A stretch of DNA of 14,148 bases from Caenibius sp964466155 (GCA_964466155.1 CAYXMY010000075.1:1-14148); one strand, 5' to 3'. Positions 6,995-14,087 are shown, numbered from the stretch's first letter. Program-made: numbers and translations. Notes: generated by a model from the sequence alone, not told the origin.

Positions 6995-7039
6995 TAACCG
7001 AATTGGTTTTTTAACTTTCCTACAATAACCGAAATTTGG
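6995..7039. promoter_or_regulatory. Divergent promoter/operator region with paired TAACCGAA boxes
   Basis: The gap between the XRE gene and the DUF6456 gene is AT-rich. It holds two related boxes, TAACCGAATTGG (6995-7006) and TAACCGAAATTTGG (7026-7039), starting 31 bases apart, close to three helical turns. The first extends to the dyad AACC-GAATT-GGTT (6996-7008); the second is the near-palindrome CCGAAATTTGG. TACAAT (7021-7026) is a good plus-strand -10 for the DUF6456 gene; the place of its -35 falls on the first box, and the second box abuts the -10. This layout fits repression, probably by the XRE protein; binding is inferred. Confidence 0.45.
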
Positions 7040-7074
7040 CAAGCACCCATTCCATCGACCGGAAAGGATTTGCC

Positions 7075-7548
7075 ATGCACCCCGAGCTTGCCGAACGTGA
7101 AATGACCGTGGAAGGCCCCCGCTGCCGGAATGGCGCGGGAAAACGCCGCCGCAGCGTGACTGTCAATCTCGCCGAATCGCCGCTTACCTGGCTTCATGCT
7201 CGCGGCCATCTCGACGACCGCCTGTTCGCGGCGGGGGAAATGTTGCGCACCGATTATGAGCGGGCGCAGCTAAGTCCGCGCACGACCATGCGGTGGGAGC
7301 CGGTGCGCATCGCCGGCGGACCGGGGCAGGCCCTGACTCCCGGAGAGCGGCAGATCGCCGCGAAGCAGCGCTTCGATGGTGCGATTGCCGCCGCTGGGCG
7401 CGGGTTGGAAGATATCTTGTGGCGCGTGGTCTGTGCCAGCGAAGCCTTGCCCGACGCGGAAAGAGCGCTGGCCTGGCCGGTGCGCAGCGGCAAACTGGTG
7501 CTGCGTCTGGCGCTGGACAGAGTGGCGGATTTCTATCGTGTGCCCTGA
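7075..7548 (+). CDS. DUF6456 domain protein
   Basis: A 157-residue protein of unknown function matching what I recall of the alphaproteobacterial DUF6456 family. The conserved core runs from about 35 to 154: ESPLTWLHARG, then FAAGEMLRTDYERAQLSPRTTMRWE (51-75), then a Q/R-rich helix (AAKQRFDGAIAAAG), LEDILWRVVCASEAL and WPVRSGKLVLRLALDRVADFY. Residues 20-28 are basic (NGAGKRRRS). It is predicted soluble and helical. Some family members are fused to a DNA-binding domain, so a regulatory role is possible but not shown here. The ATG at 7075 has GAAAGGA 8 bases upstream. It is transcribed divergently from the XRE gene and converges on the UDG-like gene (28 bases between stops). Confidence 0.82.
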   Translation: MHPELAEREMTVEGPRCRNGAGKRRRSVTVNLAESPLTWLHARGHLDDRLFAAGEMLRTDYERAQLSPRTTMRWEPVRIAGGPGQALTPGERQIAAKQRFDGAIAAAGRGLEDILWRVVCASEALPDAERALAWPVRSGKLVLRLALDRVADFYRVP

Positions 7549-7576
7549 AGGGTGCGGGGTGGCTGAATTGCCGCGC

Positions 7577-8158
7577 TTAGGCCCTATCTGCCAGGAGCGC
7601 GGCGATCCGCGCGCGCAATTCAGGCAACACGTCCTGTTCGAACCACGGGTTCTGCCTGATCCAGATGGCGCTGCGCCATGATGGATGAGGGAGGGGGAAG
7701 AAGGCGGGCAGGGCGTCGCGAAACCGGCGCACCCGCTCGGTCATCGAGATCGCGTTGCCGTCGCGCAAATAATATGCCTGCGCATAGCTGCCGACGAGGA
7801 GAGTGAGCCTTTTGTCCGGCATGGCCCCCATCACGGTTTCATGCCAGCGCGGCGCGCATTCGCGGCGTGGCGGCAAATCGCCGCTGCGCCCCTTGCCGGG
7901 ATAGCAGAACCCCATGGGCACGATGGCGACGAGCGAGGGATCGTGCAGTTGCCCTTCGCTAAGGCCGGTCCATTCGCGCAGCCGCTTTCCGCTGGCATCG
8001 TTCCACGGGATGCCGCTGGCATGCACTTTCGTTCCCGGTGCCTGCCCCACGATCACCAGCCGCGCCTTTGCCGAGAACTGCACCACGGGGCGTACCCCAT
8101 GCGGCAAATGCGCCTCGCAAATCCGGCATGCGGCGATAGCCTGATGCAATGCGTCCAT
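7577..8158 (-). CDS. Uracil-DNA glycosylase superfamily protein, probable iron-sulfur type
   Basis: A 193-residue predicted DNA repair enzyme that would excise uracil or another damaged base. Motif 1 is VGQAPGTKVHASGIPWND (37-54) and the C-terminal motif is PHPSW (157-161), both UDG-superfamily landmarks. Four cysteines, C11-X2-C14 and C85-X15-C101, reproduce the spacing that ligates the 4Fe-4S cluster in family 4 enzymes. The block FCYPGKGRSGDLPPRREC and overall size resemble the HI_0220.2-like UDG branch, as I recall it. It lacks the family 4 GEGPG form of motif 1, so the exact substrate is uncertain. The ATG at 8158 starts exactly at the expected N-terminus (MDALHQAIAACRIC), although its Shine-Dalgarno is poor; no better in-frame start lies near. 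Confidence 0.85.
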   Translation of the reverse strand: MDALHQAIAACRICEAHLPHGVRPVVQFSAKARLVIVGQAPGTKVHASGIPWNDASGKRLREWTGLSEGQLHDPSLVAIVPMGFCYPGKGRSGDLPPRRECAPRWHETVMGAMPDKRLTLLVGSYAQAYYLRDGNAISMTERVRRFRDALPAFFPLPHPSWRSAIWIRQNPWFEQDVLPELRARIAALLADRA

Positions 8159-8326
8159 GCGCCGGAAGTGGTGCCCCCCAAGGCGAAGTGCAAGGCGATG
8201 GCGGTGTGGGTGGTTGCCCTTGCGCGGCTGATGCTGATCCCGCCGCAGCGGGCATAGCGCCGGATTGAAGTTTCTCCCGCAGGCGTTTTCCTTGACGGGG
8301 CGGGGAAAAATCGGTTGGCTATCGCC

Positions 8327-10081
8327 ATGTCTCGCAAATGGCAGTTTTTCGCCCGTGCCGTCATCACGCGTCAGCGGCGGCGGCTTCGGGAAAGCGAGGC
8401 TGCATTTATCCTGCTGGCGATCTTTTGCGGGTTGCTTGCCGGTTTCCTCACCAATGTGCAGGCGTTTCTCGCCCATGGCCTGCAGCACATGTTCTATGGC
8501 GTGACAGTCAACCGGCTGAGCGCGCTGGGGGAAATCCATCATCCCTGGCGCTTGCTGGCCTTGCCTTTCGGCGGCCTGTGCCTCGTGGCTTTCAGCTTTG
8601 CGTTCAGGAAGCGTGGCCGGACGCCGATCGACGTGGTGGAAGCCAATGCCTTGCATGGCGGGCGCATTCCACTGACGGATAATCTGGTGATTGCAGGGCA
8701 GACCATTCTTTCCAATGGGGCAGGGGCATCGGTCGGGCTGGAAGCGGCCTATGCGCAGACCGGCGGCGGCCTGGCTTCATTCCTCGGCCAGCAATTGAAA
8801 TTGCGGCGAAACGATCTGCGCACGCTTGTCGGCGCGGGTGCGGGTGCGGCCGTCGGTGCGGCATTCGGTGCGCCATTAACCGGGGCGTTTTACGCGTTCG
8901 AGATCGTCATCGGAGCCTATACCCCCGCAGCCATTGCCCCGGTCGTGGCCGCTGCGCTCGCCGCTGCCTTCGTGACGCGCGCGCTTGGCGTCGATCCCTA
9001 TCTGATCGCGACGACCGCGGACCGCGTGATATCGACCCCCGATTATGTAACCTACGGCCTTCTTGGGCTTGTCTGCGCCATGATCGGAATCACGATCATG
9101 CGGCTGGTGGCCATTGCGGAAACGTGGGTGCAGTCATGGAAGCTGCTCGGGCGTTGGCGGCCTGTCGTGGGCGGTTTCCTGCTGATCCCGATTGCCCTGC
9201 TGTCTCCGCAAACGCTTTCGGCGGGACATGGGGCGTTGCATCTCGATCTTGCCTTGCATCCGGCGGTCACGGTTCTGCTGACCATTCTCTGCCTCAAGAT
9301 CGCGGCGTCGGTCATTTCGCTGAGCTTCGGTTTCCGCGGCGGGCTGTTCTTCGCTTCACTCTTTTTGGGTTCGCTGATTGGACAGATTTTTGCGTGGCTG
9401 TTCAACGTGTGGTTTCCGGCAATGGCGATCGACAGCAACGATGCCGCGCTGGTCGGCATGGCGGCGCTCAGTGTGTCGATTGTGGGCGGCCCGATGACTC
9501 TGGCGCTCCTCATACTGGAAACGACGCACGATTTCGCGCTGATGGGGGTGGTGCTCACGGCATCGCTGATCGCCAGCGCCTTCACACGGGAAACCTTCGG
9601 CTATTCCTTCTCCACCTGGCGGTTGCACATTCGGGGCAGCAATGTCCGCAGCCCGCGCGATATCGGCTGGATCATCAACCTCACCGCTGCCCGGCTTATG
9701 CGCAAGGATTGGGGATCGGTGCCGGACACGCTTTCCATTGCCGACCTCCGTGCGAAAATTCCGCTCGGATCGACCAGCAAGACCATCGCAATCGATGCAG
9801 CGGGGCATTATGCCGGTATCATCCCGACAGCCGCTGCTTACGATCCGAGCGTTTCCGAAGATGCCCCCGTCGCCTCCATCGCCACGTTGCAGGAAATCAC
9901 GCTGTCGCCGCTGGCCGACATTCAGTTCATCCTGAAGCAGCTCGACAAGGCAGGAGCGGATGAATTGGCCGTGGTGGACGAGAATGGCTTCGTTCTGGGC
10001 ATCGTTACCGAAAAACACGCCCGGCGGCGTTATTTCGAGGAAATCGAAGCGTCGCAGCGGGCGATGTTCGGGGAAACCTGA
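8327..10081 (+). CDS. ClC-family chloride channel/transporter with CBS-like C-terminal domain
   Basis: A 584-residue membrane protein of the ClC family moving anions, possibly exchanging them for protons. About 25-435 is the membrane domain. The gating glutamate is E139 in GASVGLEAAYAQ (134-144, replacing GREGP); GAPLTGAFYAFEI (181-193) matches the helix before the linker; FRGGLFFASLFLGSLIG (337-352) replaces the GGIFAP motif; Y426 may be the central tyrosine. About 470-572 is a divergent CBS pair. The first filter motif (usually GSGIP) reads GRTPI, and the internal proton glutamate position holds I193. The ATG at 8327 is the first good start; an in-frame TTG at 8315 has a better purine stretch (GGGGA) upstream and is a fair alternative. 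It converges on the ABC-F gene with 18 bases between. Confidence 0.9.
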   Translation: MSRKWQFFARAVITRQRRRLRESEAAFILLAIFCGLLAGFLTNVQAFLAHGLQHMFYGVTVNRLSALGEIHHPWRLLALPFGGLCLVAFSFAFRKRGRTPIDVVEANALHGGRIPLTDNLVIAGQTILSNGAGASVGLEAAYAQTGGGLASFLGQQLKLRRNDLRTLVGAGAGAAVGAAFGAPLTGAFYAFEIVIGAYTPAAIAPVVAAALAAAFVTRALGVDPYLIATTADRVISTPDYVTYGLLGLVCAMIGITIMRLVAIAETWVQSWKLLGRWRPVVGGFLLIPIALLSPQTLSAGHGALHLDLALHPAVTVLLTILCLKIAASVISLSFGFRGGLFFASLFLGSLIGQIFAWLFNVWFPAMAIDSNDAALVGMAALSVSIVGGPMTLALLILETTHDFALMGVVLTASLIASAFTRETFGYSFSTWRLHIRGSNVRSPRDIGWIINLTAARLMRKDWGSVPDTLSIADLRAKIPLGSTSKTIAIDAAGHYAGIIPTAAAYDPSVSEDAPVASIATLQEITLSPLADIQFILKQLDKAGADELAVVDENGFVLGIVTEKHARRRYFEEIEASQRAMFGET

Positions 10082-10099
10082 GAAAGCCGCAGCGGGGTA

Positions 10100-11887
10100 T
10101 CACAACGCCTCTACCATCTCCGCCAGTTCGAGCCAGCGCTCTTCCGCTGCATCCTTTTCCATGCGGGCTTTCTCGATAGCGGCGGTGAGAGCGGCGAATT
10201 TCTCCGGATCGCCGGTGTAGAGCGCGGGATCGGAAAGCGCAGCTTCATCGCGGGCGATGTGGGTTTCGAGTTCCTCGATCCGGCCCGGCAGCAGATCGTA
10301 ATCGCGCTGATCCTTATAACTCAACTTGGTCTTTTTCTGCGGCGGCGGGGGCGGGGTGGCGCTTTCGGCCTTGGCGGCTTTCGCTTTGGCGGGGGCCATG
10401 CGTTGCTTGCGCTTCGCTTCCCAATCGGCATAGCCGCCTGCAACCACATCCACCGCACCGCTGCCATCGAGGCCGAGAGTGACGGTAACCGTGCGGTCGA
10501 GGAAGTCCCGGTCATGGCTGACGATCAGCACGGTGCCGTCATAGTCCGCGATCACTTCCTGCAGCAGATCGAGCGTTTCGAGATCGAGGTCGTTGGTGGG
10601 TTCGTCCAGCACCAGCAGGTTCGATTTGCGGGCGAATTCGCGCGCCAGCAGCAGGCGCGAGCGTTCCCCGCCCGATAGCACGCCCACTTTCATGTCGACG
10701 ATGGCCGGGTCGAACAGGAATTCCTTGAGATAGCCCTGGATATGCTTGCGGGTATCCTGCACGTCGATCCAGTCCCCGCCTTCGGCCAGCACTTGCCGCA
10801 CCGTCTTCTCAGGGGATAGCAGGCTGCGTTGCTGATCGAGCACGATCCCGGTCAGCGTTTTCGAAAGCGTGACGGTGCCTTCATCGGGTGCGAGTTCGCC
10901 GGTCAGCAGTTTGAGCAGGGTGGACTTGCCCGCACCGTTCGCGCCGACCACACCGATCCGGTCCCCACGCTGGATACGCAGGGAAAAATCCTTGATGATC
11001 GTGCGTTCTGCGAAGCGCTTGGTGACATGTTCGGCCACGATCACCGACTTGGTCTTCGAATCGTCATTGGCCAGCGAAAGCTTGGCATTGCCCGTAGGCG
11101 TCAGCATGGCGGCGCGCTGAGCCCGCATTTCGTAAAGCTTTTCAAGGCGGCCCTGGTTGCGTTTGCGCCGGGCGGTGACGCCGCGTTCGAGCCAGTGCGC
11201 TTCGATCTTGAGCTTGGCGTCGAGCTTCTCGGCGGCCCGCGTTTCTTCGGCGAAAACCTGTTCTTCCCACGCATCGTACCCGCCGAAGCCGACTTCCTTG
11301 CGCCGCAGCGACCCCCGGTCGAGCCACAAGGTGGAGCGGGTCAGGCGGGTAAGAAAAGTGCGGTCGTGGCTGATGACGATGAAGGCGCCATTGTAGCGCC
11401 CGAGCCAGTCTTCCAGCCAGTCGATTGCGGCGAGGTCGAGGTGGTTGGTCGGCTCGTCCAGCAGCAGCAGGTCCGGTTCTTCGGCGAGCGCACGGGCCAG
11501 CGCCGTGCGGCGCTTTTCCCCGCCGCTGGCGTTGGCTGCCATGCGTGACAGATCGATGCCGATCTGCCCGGCAATCGCTTCCACCTCGTGCTGGGCCGGG
11601 GCGTGTTCGCCGCGTATCGCGAAATCGAGCAGCGTTTCGCAGCCGGAAAAGTCGGGTTCCTGTTCCAGCATGACCACGCGTGTGCCCGGCTGGATGGAGC
11701 GCTTGCCCTTGTCCGCGTCGATTGCGCCAGCAATCAGCTTGAGCAGGGTCGTTTTGCCCGCGCCGTTGCGCCCGATCAACGCAATGCGATCGCGCGGGGC
11801 GATATGGAGATCGATATCCTGAAAAAGCCAGCCCGCGCCCTGAATGAGCCCGAGCCCTTCCCAGCCGAGAATAGGGGGTAACGCCAT
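10100..11887 (-). CDS. uup: ABC-F family ATPase, Uup-like
   Basis: A 595-residue soluble protein with two ABC ATPase domains and no membrane domain; ABC-F proteins act on ribosomes or on nucleic acid structures. Domain 1: Walker A GRNGAGKT (39-46), signature ASGGEKRR (120-127), Walker B LLLLDEPTNHLD (140-151), H-loop SHDR (173-176). The inter-domain linker (about 205-280) is charged and helical. Domain 2: Walker A GANGAGKS (315-322), signature LSGGERSR (404-411), Walker B LLVLDEPTNDLD (424-435), SHDR (457-460). A Lys/Ala-rich stretch and PPPPP lead to a C-terminal coiled coil (about 525-595), characteristic of Uup. I chose ATG 11887 (MALPPILGWEGL) as in homologues; an in-frame ATG at 11899 is possible. 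Neither has a clear Shine-Dalgarno. Confidence 0.93.
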   Translation of the reverse strand: MALPPILGWEGLGLIQGAGWLFQDIDLHIAPRDRIALIGRNGAGKTTLLKLIAGAIDADKGKRSIQPGTRVVMLEQEPDFSGCETLLDFAIRGEHAPAQHEVEAIAGQIGIDLSRMAANASGGEKRRTALARALAEEPDLLLLDEPTNHLDLAAIDWLEDWLGRYNGAFIVISHDRTFLTRLTRSTLWLDRGSLRRKEVGFGGYDAWEEQVFAEETRAAEKLDAKLKIEAHWLERGVTARRKRNQGRLEKLYEMRAQRAAMLTPTGNAKLSLANDDSKTKSVIVAEHVTKRFAERTIIKDFSLRIQRGDRIGVVGANGAGKSTLLKLLTGELAPDEGTVTLSKTLTGIVLDQQRSLLSPEKTVRQVLAEGGDWIDVQDTRKHIQGYLKEFLFDPAIVDMKVGVLSGGERSRLLLAREFARKSNLLVLDEPTNDLDLETLDLLQEVIADYDGTVLIVSHDRDFLDRTVTVTLGLDGSGAVDVVAGGYADWEAKRKQRMAPAKAKAAKAESATPPPPPQKKTKLSYKDQRDYDLLPGRIEELETHIARDEAALSDPALYTGDPEKFAALTAAIEKARMEKDAAEERWLELAEMVEAL

Positions 11888-11902
11888 GCGGCGGCCCATA
11901 GA

Positions 11903-11946
11903 GCATCGCGCAAAAAAGTGGGAACCGGTTTTTTGCATTAGCGATG
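11903..11946. repeat. Intergenic palindromic repeat containing GGGAACCGGTT
   Basis: Nested inverted arms: GCATCGC (11903-11909) and CAAAAAA (11911-11917) on the left, TTTTTTG (11929-11935) and GCGATG (11941-11946) on the right, around GTGGGAACCGG. The core AAAAGTGGGAACCGGTTTT resembles a small palindromic intergenic repeat that I recall being widespread in alphaproteobacterial genomes. A partial second copy of the left arm, GCATCGCGC, lies at 11963-11971. The element sits 4-16 bases ahead of the possible ABC-F starts, so it would be a hairpin in that mRNA leader. Repeat status needs a genome count. Confidence 0.6.
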
Positions 11947-12144
11947 TGGGAACAAGGATCGTGCATCGCGCGAAGAATAGGAAGTGCGCCTTTCCCGCTT
12001 CCGAAAGGACACAGAAGGCCACGTTAACCTGTCTGAACGAATTGCGGGATTCCCATCTTGCTTGCGTTAATCGGAACGACCCTATCCGATCCAAGCCGTT
12101 CGGCGCGGGAACCGCACCGTTTGTCGATGCGTACCATACCTTAC

Positions 12145-12174
12145 CGCAGCGTCGCTGCGTCATACTTGGAGTAT
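12145..12174 (+). promoter_or_regulatory. Two tandem hairpins in the SIMPL-gene leader
   Basis: CGCAGCG-T-CGCTGCG (12145-12159) is a perfect 15-base inverted repeat. Two bases later ATACT-TGG-AGTAT (12162-12174) is another, and the Shine-Dalgarno GGAG lies across its loop and right arm, 7 bases before the ATG. The pairing is directly visible; whether it controls translation is inference. No convincing sigma70 promoter was found in the 279-base gap before this gene. Confidence 0.35.
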
Positions 12175-12178
12175 TCAG

Positions 12179-12895
12179 ATGATCCGATATGCCTTGCCGT
12201 TGCTGATTGCCACCGCCGCCGTATCGCCTGCCATGGCAGCCGATGTGCAGATCGAAGCCAAGGGGCCGGTGGTTGAACTGAGCGTCAACGAAACCGTGAA
12301 AGGGCGGCCCGATATCGTCAATGTGGGTGCGGGCGTTTCGAGCGATGCGCCGACAGCGGTGGCGGCGATGCAGCAGAACGCCAAGGCAATGGATGCCGTG
12401 ATCGCGAAGATCAGGGCGCTGGGCATCGCCAAGGATGATGTGCAGACCGCGGGCATCAATCTCAATGCGCAGTACGATTACGACCAGCGGTTGCAGAAGC
12501 AGGTGTTTCGCGGATACCGCGCGTCGAACACGGTCAACATCACTTTGCGCGATGTGAACAAGGCTGGGGCCGTTCTCGATGCGCTGGTCGCTGCCGGTGC
12601 CACCGATCTCAATGGCCCGAATTTCGGTATCGATAACGACAAGCCGGCCAAGGATCAGGCGCGCAAGACGGCGATGGAATCGGCCCGTGCCCAGGCGCTC
12701 GATTATGCGCGGATGGCGGGATACATCGATATCCGCCTGCTGTCCGTCAGCGAATCCGCTTCATACGGACACCCCATGCCGATGCTGCAGGCCGCCAGCA
12801 AGATGGCCGATGCGGTGGCGGCGCCGACCCCGGTCGAGCCGGGATTGGTCGGTACGTCCGTCACCGTGAGCGTGAAATATGAAATGGTGCGATAA
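12179..12895 (+). CDS. Secreted SIMPL-domain (DUF541) protein
   Basis: A 238-residue exported protein of unknown molecular function. Residues 1-20 are a signal peptide (MIRYALPLLIATAAVSPAMA, cleavage before AD). The rest matches the SIMPL/DUF541 pattern: a strand VVELSVNETVKGRPDIVNVGAGV (31-53), the helix with QQNAKAMDAVIAKIRALGI, DVQTAGINLNAQYDYD (91-106), YRASNTVNITLRDVNKAGAVLDALVAAG, and the closing strand GTSVTVSVKYEMVR. E. coli YggE is a related periplasmic protein linked to oxidative stress tolerance. GGAG lies 7 bases before the ATG. It is divergent from the ABC-F gene. A dyad hairpin separates it from the next gene, so it need not share a transcript with the regulator. Confidence 0.9.
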   Translation: MIRYALPLLIATAAVSPAMAADVQIEAKGPVVELSVNETVKGRPDIVNVGAGVSSDAPTAVAAMQQNAKAMDAVIAKIRALGIAKDDVQTAGINLNAQYDYDQRLQKQVFRGYRASNTVNITLRDVNKAGAVLDALVAAGATDLNGPNFGIDNDKPAKDQARKTAMESARAQALDYARMAGYIDIRLLSVSESASYGHPMPMLQAASKMADAVAAPTPVEPGLVGTSVTVSVKYEMVR

Positions 12896-12898
12896 GTC

Positions 12899-12924
12899 TG
12901 AATGAGTACCGAGAGTATCATTCA
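12899..12924. repeat. Inverted repeat between the SIMPL and PepSY genes
   Basis: TGAATGA-g-TAC pairs with GTA-TCATTCA around the loop CGAGA: ten pairs with one bulged G. It begins 3 bases after the SIMPL stop codon and ends 39 bases before the PepSY start. It is AT-rich and no T tract follows, so it is a poor intrinsic terminator; an operator or an mRNA 3' hairpin fits as well. Confidence 0.4.
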
Positions 12925-12963
12925 CAACTTGTTCAAGCCTTAGCGGATAGGCACAAGGGCGTT

Positions 12964-13281
12964 ATGCGAAAGGCTATCGCCCTTGTCCTGCCCGGTGCCT
13001 TGTCCTGCGCCGTAGCTCTCGTCCCGCTTGTGGCTGCCTCGGCCCATGCCCAGGATCATGACGATCAGGGGCAGGTCCGCAGGGAAATGCGGGCCGGAAA
13101 TGTCCGCCCCTTGCGTGAGATCGAAGGGATCGTGTTGCCGCAAATGCGCGGGATGCAATATCTCGGGCCGGAATATGATGCCGGGGCAATGGCTTACAGG
13201 CTCAAATTCATTCGGGACGGGCGGGTGGTGTTCATCGACATCGATGCCCGTTCCGGGCGCGTGATCAGGCGTTCGAACTGA
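12964..13281 (+). CDS. Small exported PepSY-like protein
   Basis: A 105-residue protein with a clear signal peptide (1-29, cleaved at AHA before Q30), leaving about 75 periplasmic residues. The mature part carries a single PepSY-like repeat: a helix GNVRPLREIEGIVLPQM (about 45-61) followed by strands AYRLKFIRDGRVVFIDIDARSGRVI (77-101), with the typical Asp-Xxx-Xxx-Gly turn near the end. PepSY domains often inhibit proteases or modulate sensor proteins. AAGGGC lies about 6 bases before the ATG. The gene precedes a response regulator by 112 bases on the same strand, a pairing seen often in Proteobacteria, which suggests a role in that signalling circuit. Confidence 0.82.
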   Translation: MRKAIALVLPGALSCAVALVPLVAASAHAQDHDDQGQVRREMRAGNVRPLREIEGIVLPQMRGMQYLGPEYDAGAMAYRLKFIRDGRVVFIDIDARSGRVIRRSN

Positions 13282-13300
13282 TCGGTTTCGTCTTTCATCG

Positions 13301-13339
13301 GGTGTACACCTGTGCAGGATCGCGACAGGTCGCTTGACG
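13301..13339 (+). promoter_or_regulatory. Palindromes and possible -35 box upstream of the response regulator
   Basis: GGTGTACACC (13301-13310) is a perfect 10-base palindrome. GCGAC-AG-GTCGC (13322-13333) is a perfect inverted repeat directly followed by TTGACG (13334-13339), a good -35 match. No acceptable -10 lies 16-18 bases further, so the promoter itself is unproven. The sites could bind the regulator encoded downstream or an unrelated factor. Confidence 0.35.
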
Positions 13340-13393
13340 CGTTGTGTCCCAGGTTCCACTTGAAAACTGCAATTTGCGAATAAGGGTTGAGGC

Positions 13394-14071
13394 ATGCGCA
13401 TCCTGATTGTCGAGGACGAACCTACGCTGGGCCAGCAGCTCAAATCGACGCTGGAACAGACCGGCTATGCCGTGGATCTGTCAACCGATGGCGAAGATGG
13501 CCATTTCATGGGTTCGTCGGAGGATTACGACGCCGTGATTCTCGATCTCGGCCTGCCGGAAATCGACGGGCTGACTGTTCTGGGCATGTGGCGCCGGGAA
13601 GGGCGCAGCTTCCCGGTGCTGGTGCTCACCGCACGGGATAGCTGGTCGGACAAGGTGGCGGGGCTCGATGCCGGTGCCGATGACTATCTCGCCAAGCCGT
13701 TCCAGACCGAAGAACTGATTGCCCGCCTGCGCGCGCTGATCCGCCGCGCTTCGGGCAATACCTCGTCCGAACTGATGGCGGGGGATGTGCGGCTCGATAC
13801 CCGCTCGGGCCGTGTCACCTTGGCGGGGGAACCGGTCAAGCTGACGGCGCAGGAATACAAGCTGCTGTCCTATCTCATGCATCACAAAGGCAAGGTGGTC
13901 AGCCGCACCGAATTGATCGAACATATCTACGATCAGGATTTCGACCGTGATTCCAACACGATAGAAGTCTTTGTCACCCGCATCCGCAAAAAGCTGGGTG
14001 CCGACGTCATCACAACGATTCGTGGCCTTGGATACAGTCTCGACGACCCCGCCGAAACACCGCGCGCCTGA
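13394..14071 (+). CDS. OmpR/PhoB-family two-component response regulator
   Basis: A 225-residue DNA-binding regulator switched by phosphorylation. The receiver domain (1-115) has the acidic pair E7/D8, the phospho-acceptor D51 in VILDLGLPEIDGL, T79 in LTARD, and K101 in AKPF, all intact. The winged-helix output domain (about 127-220) has LTAQEYKLLSYLMHHKGKVVSRTELIEHIY and the recognition-helix region SNTIEVFVTRIRKKLG. It resembles PhoP/QseB-type regulators. AAGGG lies about 7 bases before the ATG. No histidine kinase gene begins in the 77 bases after its stop, which is unusual for this group. The upstream PepSY gene is its only visible partner. Confidence 0.95.
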   Translation: MRILIVEDEPTLGQQLKSTLEQTGYAVDLSTDGEDGHFMGSSEDYDAVILDLGLPEIDGLTVLGMWRREGRSFPVLVLTARDSWSDKVAGLDAGADDYLAKPFQTEELIARLRALIRRASGNTSSELMAGDVRLDTRSGRVTLAGEPVKLTAQEYKLLSYLMHHKGKVVSRTELIEHIYDQDFDRDSNTIEVFVTRIRKKLGADVITTIRGLGYSLDDPAETPRA

Positions 14072-14087
14072 TCGCGGGCACGCCGGG

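Noticed and set aside
8159..8656. N-terminal extension of the UDG-like gene on the minus strand
   Set aside because: The frame stays open but overlaps the ClC gene; the translated extension is unlike the family, whose conserved CxxC begins right after the chosen ATG.
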